Below, piece after piece: positions 59,091-64,000 of a stretch of DNA of 64,000 nucleotides (positions within the stretch are counted from its first letter, which is position 1; the number at the start of each line of letters is the position of its first letter). The notes under the pieces were generated by a model. It was given only the letters and a program-made list of their open reading frames with translations, did no database searches and was not told the DNA's origin. The position numbers were made by a program, and so were the translations under genes. The DNA comes from Bifiguratus adelaidae (Eukaryota; Mucoromycota; Endogonomycetes; Endogonales): contig MVBO01000001.1 of assembly GCA_002261195.1 (NCBI GenBank), positions 694,051 to 758,050 on the forward strand, written 5' to 3'.

Positions 59091-59988
59091 GATCTGTATC
59101 CTGATGCGAAAATGATTGTGTAGGGCGATGTCACGAGAGTATGGCAGTGATTGCAAATGAGAGGAGGGTGTGTGAGAGAGGAAAAGAGGAGTATCCCAGT
59201 CGTGAGCGCACTTGACCATACTCAATATCTTGCCTAAACACCCCTTTGTATCACCGACAACATTCCCTCCCTGGATGATCCATTCTAGAGACAATACTTA
59301 AGGACGACGATCCTTGGCATACAAGGCCAAGCCATTGTCCACGTTGTGTAACGATACCCTCACGTGGCGAAGCCAATGGCATTCATCCCCTTTATAGCAA
59401 TGCTGAAATGACCTCGAGACATCTCAGGGGACTACTGTGTCATGGACCAAAAGGGGACACCTTTCCCATCCATACGAGTGTCCGCGCCGCGCGATCACAA
59501 GTGCCCGGCAGAATTTCATTTCTGTGCGACCATCCATCTATTACAATCAGCTAACTTGAGGTAGTCGTCTTGGCCTCTCTCTTCCTCTTCGCGCATGGAA
59601 TTTCCTATACCTAGATACGCAGAACCAGAAGAAGCCTGATCTACCGAACATAGAAGAGTCTATCTCATGCTCATTCCCAATGCAACTGTACTGTTTGCTT
59701 GGTAGTCCTTATTTAAACGTTACACTGCAATGCTTTGGGTTGTACAGATGATGTCAGGCGTCAAAGAAACTTCCAGTACATCCATTGGTTCAGCAACATT
59801 AATGCAAATAGTATTGTGGGAAAGGGATGGGCCTGAACCAAAAAGTAATAGGACTTGGCGGACAATGCATGCTACTTTGGGACATTGGTCGAAATTTCGG
59901 TATTTAAACTGATTTTTTTAGTGCGACCTTCGGGTATTCCAAACTCATCCACAGCTTCATTCCGCTGTTCTCTGTCTCTTCTGCCATC
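59091..59988. other. Intergenic region upstream of GH9
   Basis: About 900 bp between divergent genes. TATTTAAA elements occur at 59710-59717 and 59901-59908; the second is about 80 bp before the GH9 ATG. The frame upstream of 59090 stays open on the minus strand to 59294. Nothing else is recognised. Confidence 0.5.
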
Positions 59989-61941
59989 ATGCCTCGGCCA
60001 TGGAGTCTTACAGCGCTCGTATATTGGATAGTGGTGCTGACGAGTCCAGCGCATGCTCTACCGGAGCGTCGTTTTAAACCACACTACCGAGGCATGCCGA
60101 CATTAAACAAGCGAAGTCAAGCGCTTACCGGTAACGAAGCACCGCCGCTTAACTCACCTCGTCCGGGGGATCCAATCATCACACCCACGGGAGCGCCCGC
60201 TCCGACGGTGTCGCCATGGTACGTAGCGCCGACGACTCCAATGTTCAACTACAATGAGGCCGTACACAAAGCCCTTTTATGGTATGAAGCCCAGCGGTCC
60301 GGACCAATATCAACGCAACGTCTCGCTTGGCGGGCGGACTCGTGCAAAGTGTGTAAAGGCTCCTTTGGTGAAGACTTGAGCAGCGCATGGTATGAGGCCG
60401 CCAACACCATGAAATGGGGACTTCCGCTCTCGTGGACGATTATGCAGCTCGCTTTCAATATCTACCATTACGAGAGTGTACTCGACCAATCAAATGAACT
60501 GAATCAAGCATTACAAACGGTGAAGTGGGGCACCGATTACCTCATTAATGGACATATCAACGACACGACATTCATTGGTCAGCTAGGCATCTCGGGCATC
60601 GGAGACAATAACGACATTGACTTTTCCTATTACCTTGCTCCGGAAACGTATGAGCTTTGGATGCCACAACAGTATTGGCATCCGGCATTGTATTGTACAC
60701 CACAAACACAATGTGGTGACATTGTCGCCGCGTCAGCTACGGCGCTCAGCATCGGGTCAATTATCTTTCGGAAATACAATAGCACGTATGCCGATCAATG
60801 TCTGCAGCACGCCGAGTCACTCTACAATTTCGCCAAAGCGTACCCTGGATCATACAACATTCCTGCCAATGCCAACAACACAAACTCATCATGGTATGCC
60901 GCGGCTGGGTGGTATCCCTCGAGCAGTGTCAGTGACGATATCGCTCTGGCTGGCGTTTTCCTATATCTCAATACAAATCAATCAAGCTATCTGCAAGACG
61001 CCATTAAATACTACAACGCCAGTGACGGACAAGCCGCTTGGAGTGAAGAGTCCTGGGACTCGCAAGGTGGACATTTGCACGTTATGCTATACCAAATTAC
61101 CAATGATTCCACTTACCTTAAAAATTTCCAAACCTTTGCTGGCCAATACCTTCCGGGAACCGGACAAGCTTTCAAGCAAACTCCTCTCGGTCTTTCCTTC
61201 CCCGGTTACTGGGGTACTATTGCATTGGTTATGAATGCTTGTATGGATATGATGGTCATGGCGCGCCATTTAGGCTATCAAAACTCGTATTCGACCGAGA
61301 TGGCCAACTTCTGCACACAGCAAATCAATTATGTGATGGGTGAGAAGGGTTACGCCTATATGGTCGGTGTCAATAAGCAATATCCATTGCGCCTCAACCA
61401 CATCTCCTCTTACAATCCATTCGACGAATCGCCTTTGTACAATACTTCACTTCAGAACGTTGAAAACGACTTTTTGCAAGGTCTCACCAACAATCGGCGT
61501 ATCGCATACGGTGCTATCCCATCTGGTCCGGATCCCAATGATCATTATCAAGATGATCATGCCCTCTATCAATATTCGGAATCCACCCAAGACTCGAGTG
61601 CTGGCATCATTGGCCTGGCCGCTGGTCTTATGGACTGGTATGGTACGCAACACTTTCCGCCATACTCGGACTGTAACCTTGATCTCGGCTTCAGCCATCC
61701 CAACGCTACGCAACAGCCTCAATGGCCTTCCGATGATTGTTATCACACCTGCAATACCCAAAACTGCAACAAAGCCATCACTATCTTTGGTACTCAACAA
61801 CATGCCATAACAGGAACAACATTGAGCACAGCATCAGCTACGGGTGCATCCATCAGTGCAAGTGGTGCAGGCACGCTCGACCTATCTGTTGCCTCGATGA
61901 TCTCAACGTTGATCATCAGCATATGGAGTAGTATGGCATAG
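59989..61941 (+). CDS. GH9-family glycoside hydrolase-like protein, GPI-anchored, altered catalytic centre
   Basis: Intronless, 650 residues. Signal peptide (MPRPWSLTALVYWIVVLTSP), then a Pro/Thr-rich linker, then a GH9 (alpha/alpha)6-barrel core: FNYNEAVHKALLWYEAQRSG, RLAWRADSC, KWGLPLSWTIMQLAFNIYHY, WYPSSSVSDDIALAGVFLYL, and DHYQDDHALYQYSESTQDSS near the end. In active endoglucanases the second block ends YYDAGDNVKFG. Here it reads WYEAANTMKWG, so both Asp of DAGD are replaced. The usual HHR motif is not seen (LRLNHISSYNP instead), while the C-terminal Glu region (YSESTQDSSAGI) keeps a Glu. The Ser/Thr/Ala tail and final hydrophobic segment (SVASMISTLIISIWSSMA) indicate GPI anchoring. Confidence 0.82.
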   Translation: MPRPWSLTALVYWIVVLTSPAHALPERRFKPHYRGMPTLNKRSQALTGNEAPPLNSPRPGDPIITPTGAPAPTVSPWYVAPTTPMFNYNEAVHKALLWYEAQRSGPISTQRLAWRADSCKVCKGSFGEDLSSAWYEAANTMKWGLPLSWTIMQLAFNIYHYESVLDQSNELNQALQTVKWGTDYLINGHINDTTFIGQLGISGIGDNNDIDFSYYLAPETYELWMPQQYWHPALYCTPQTQCGDIVAASATALSIGSIIFRKYNSTYADQCLQHAESLYNFAKAYPGSYNIPANANNTNSSWYAAAGWYPSSSVSDDIALAGVFLYLNTNQSSYLQDAIKYYNASDGQAAWSEESWDSQGGHLHVMLYQITNDSTYLKNFQTFAGQYLPGTGQAFKQTPLGLSFPGYWGTIALVMNACMDMMVMARHLGYQNSYSTEMANFCTQQINYVMGEKGYAYMVGVNKQYPLRLNHISSYNPFDESPLYNTSLQNVENDFLQGLTNNRRIAYGAIPSGPDPNDHYQDDHALYQYSESTQDSSAGIIGLAAGLMDWYGTQHFPPYSDCNLDLGFSHPNATQQPQWPSDDCYHTCNTQNCNKAITIFGTQQHAITGTTLSTASATGASISASGAGTLDLSVASMISTLIISIWSSMA

Positions 61942-62108
61942 CGGCGATCATCGATACCCTTCCTATCTGAAAGGACAGACATAGAATATCAAAAGCTCTC
62001 TATCATGTACAAAGACTATAGTCCAATTAGTAAAATGCACGTATGGAACGCGTTTTGGCACAATGACGCGTAGTACGCGAATTTCATTTGACGCGTTTGT
62101 TTGCTGCC

Positions 62109-64000
62109 ATGCATGTGCAAGTGAGTGAAGCCTTGGCCCTTTGGAGTATGACATTGACGTGATTGTCTATAGACGCTGGAAATCAACTGGCATGATCAGC
62201 AAGCAGTGTATTCTTTAGACTTTGAATCTGTCATTTTACCTCCACAAGGGCCTGACGGACGGTATCGACTTGCGAGTGCTGGAGCAGACAGTCATGTTCG
62301 GGTATGCAGTTCATTGTGTGGATGAATGGCTCGCTTATATGCCCCTTTTAGATATGGGAACTGACGGCCAAGACCGAAAGCAAAGCAGAGGATAGCGTAG
62401 AATTGGACACGCCGCAACCGCGAACCAAGGTGCAAGTCTCGTTTCTGTCCGAGCTCAAGAGACACACGGGTCCCGTCAATGTTGTGCGATGGCATCCCAA
62501 AGGTGGGGTGCTAGCATCGGCGGGTGATGGTAGGTTTAATCGCCTGGCGGATATCCTCGAGATCTGGATCGAACTCATGCTGATAGACGCGACGCTTATC
62601 ATTTGGGAGAGGTCAGACCCAGGACAAGGGTCCAGTACGTTTGGGGAGGACACAAGCGCCAACATCGAAACCTATCGCGTGAATCAAATGCTTTTGTACG
62701 TTTGCTCTGGCATTCATTGGGACACATTTCGGTTGTTACGCATGCTAATCGACCGTACAGAGGACATCGCAACGAGATTTATGATCTCGCTTGGTCACCG
62801 GATGGACGATATTTGATCACTGGATCCATAGATAATACTGCACGCCTTTGGGACTGGACGACGCGTAAGTAGCATGTTTGAATATGTCGATGCATGCTCA
62901 CGCAACAATAGGTCAATGTATACATGTCTTTACGAATCATTCCCACTACGTACAAGGCGTTTGCTGGGATCCTCTTGCCGAATTTGTAGCTACTCAGAGC
63001 AGCGATAGGTCAGAAGTAAAGGACAAGAGCCTGGCGAGCAATTTCCTGACCCATTTTTGCAGATCGCTTCAAGTTCATTCGTACACCACATCGTCTACTG
63101 CCAAGGAATCTATCACTATCAAGAGTATGCCAAGGCAAATCAAAATCGCTGCCAACAAAGCACGCGCTGCCATAGGCAACGGCAACAGTGTTTCCATAGA
63201 GAAAGCGGCAGCTGTCAGCAAGCCCTCAAATGTTGCGAAATCCTTCCGACTATATCAGGACGAGAATTTGCTATCCTTCTTTCGAAGGCTCACCTTCACT
63301 CCTGACGGTGCTTTTCTCATTTCCCCAGCTGGTATCTGGACGAACAGCGTGCTCGAACCCAAGTCCGATAAGGAGAATGTGGAACCGGCTTCTACAGGCG
63401 ACAATACGAATGAAGGCATCAAAGAGACGCAAAGGCAGGTAAACACGGTGTATATTTTTGGCAGGAATGGCTTGGACAAGTGAGTGAAGTGTTAATGGCA
63501 AATTGCATGAATGAGGCTAATCTATGTTGGTCAGACCACCTATCGCACATCTGCCCAATCACCGCAAGCCGCCCATCGCTGTTCGCTGCAATCCCATCAA
63601 ATACACTCTCCCCCAATCGTCCGATACCCTACCGCTCTATACTCTTCCCTACCGATACCTTTACTCCGTCGCAACGCTGGATGCGCTCATCATCTATGAC
63701 ACCCAATCAACAACACCCACTTGCTTTCTTTCTGGGCTCCATTATTCAAGTCTGACAGACATGGCATGGTAAGCGCATCGCAGAGTGAGTGAAACGAACA
63801 AGCACTTATCACATAATAGGTCACCGGACGGCTCTACATTGATTGTATCATCCACCGATGGATACTGTTCAGTCCTTTACTTTGCTCCCAGTGAAAGACT
63901 CGAGCCTTGCGAGCCCGTCCCCATACCACAACAGCAAACCACTCCTCTATCTTCAGCATCCTCTACGTCAACCAAACCTGCATCCGTCATCCCACCAAGC
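62109..64000 (+). CDS. CAC2: Chromatin assembly factor 1 subunit B (CAF-1 p60/Cac2), 3' truncated by window edge
   Basis: CAF-1 deposits H3-H4 behind replication forks; this subunit is a WD40 propeller. The start [20 protein letters not shown] and [15 protein letters not shown] form blade 1, [20 protein letters not shown] blade 2, [20 protein letters not shown] with DNTARLWDW blade 3, and [20 protein letters not shown] blade 4. The typical insertion and [19 protein letters not shown] follow. The window ends in the variable Ser/Thr-rich region. About nine exons here; the first encodes only MHVQ. The family's C-terminal end is not in the window. Confidence 0.9.

Noticed and set aside
1-64000. 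CRISPR arrays, insertion sequences, phage or viral genes
   Set aside because: No regularly spaced repeats, terminal inverted repeats with transposase, or viral motifs were seen; the genome is nuclear eukaryotic.

Overview
This window is nuclear DNA of a filamentous-type fungus. The evidence is short GT-AG introns (mostly 40-75 nt, often with a CTAAC/CTGAC/CTAAT-like branch site), many exons per gene, a short gap between genes, and a fungal gene set: JLP2, Pcc1, PEX19, MICOS ApoO subunit, Img2/mL49, HRQ1, TSC1, CAF-1 p60, a CCC2-type copper ATPase and a P4 flippase. The P450 style, the GPI-anchored Cys-rich secreted protein, GH9 and a retained TSC1 fit an early-diverging (zygomycete-like) or basidial lineage better than yeast. 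I cannot fix the phylum from the sequence alone.

Layout. 1-4.2 kb: LTV1 (5' cut), CCDC25/JLP2, a phytanoyl-CoA-dioxygenase-like enzyme and KEOPS subunit Pcc1. 4.2-10.4 kb: a secreted protein of unknown function, a cytochrome P450, a GPI-anchored Cys-rich protein and PEX19. 10.7-14.8 kb: a BuGZ/ZNF207 zinc-finger protein and a MAU2/Scc4-like cohesin loader, divergent from a ~70 bp gap. 15-19.1 kb: a secreted glucose/sorbosone dehydrogenase and an MFS monocarboxylate-type carrier in tandem, then a small orphan. 19.2-23 kb: an RS-rich nuclear protein, a MICOS ApoO-family subunit and BUD22. 23.1-26.7 kb: an intronless copper P1B-ATPase with five heavy-metal domains. 26.9-29.1 kb: a SANT/Myb protein with a GC-AG intron and a coiled-coil protein. 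29.2-35.5 kb: PGS1 and HRQ1, divergent with 36 bp between start codons. 35.5-37.5 kb: a disordered protein with three 37-residue repeats and mitochondrial ribosomal mL49.

37.5-40.5 kb is the only long stretch without recognisable genes. It holds spliceable orphan reading frames. 40.5-48.6 kb: an Alba/Rpp25 protein, a coiled-coil protein, a kinesin-like protein whose motor domain has lost its nucleotide-binding motifs, and an alpha/beta hydrolase. 48.6-57.1 kb: TSC1, a tRNA-Gly(GCC) and a P4-ATPase that carries a frameshift, a lost splice acceptor and a mutated hinge motif, so it looks like a young pseudogene. 57.1-64 kb: a SUR7/PalI-like four-span protein, a GPI-anchored GH9 protein with an altered catalytic centre, and CAF-1 p60 (3' cut).

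Most genes are unrelated housekeeping neighbours. The arrangements with a possible functional link are the sugar dehydrogenase plus acid carrier, the two chromosome-segregation genes sharing one promoter gap, and the coiled-coil/pseudo-kinesin divergent pair. No CRISPR array, insertion sequence or intact transposon was seen.
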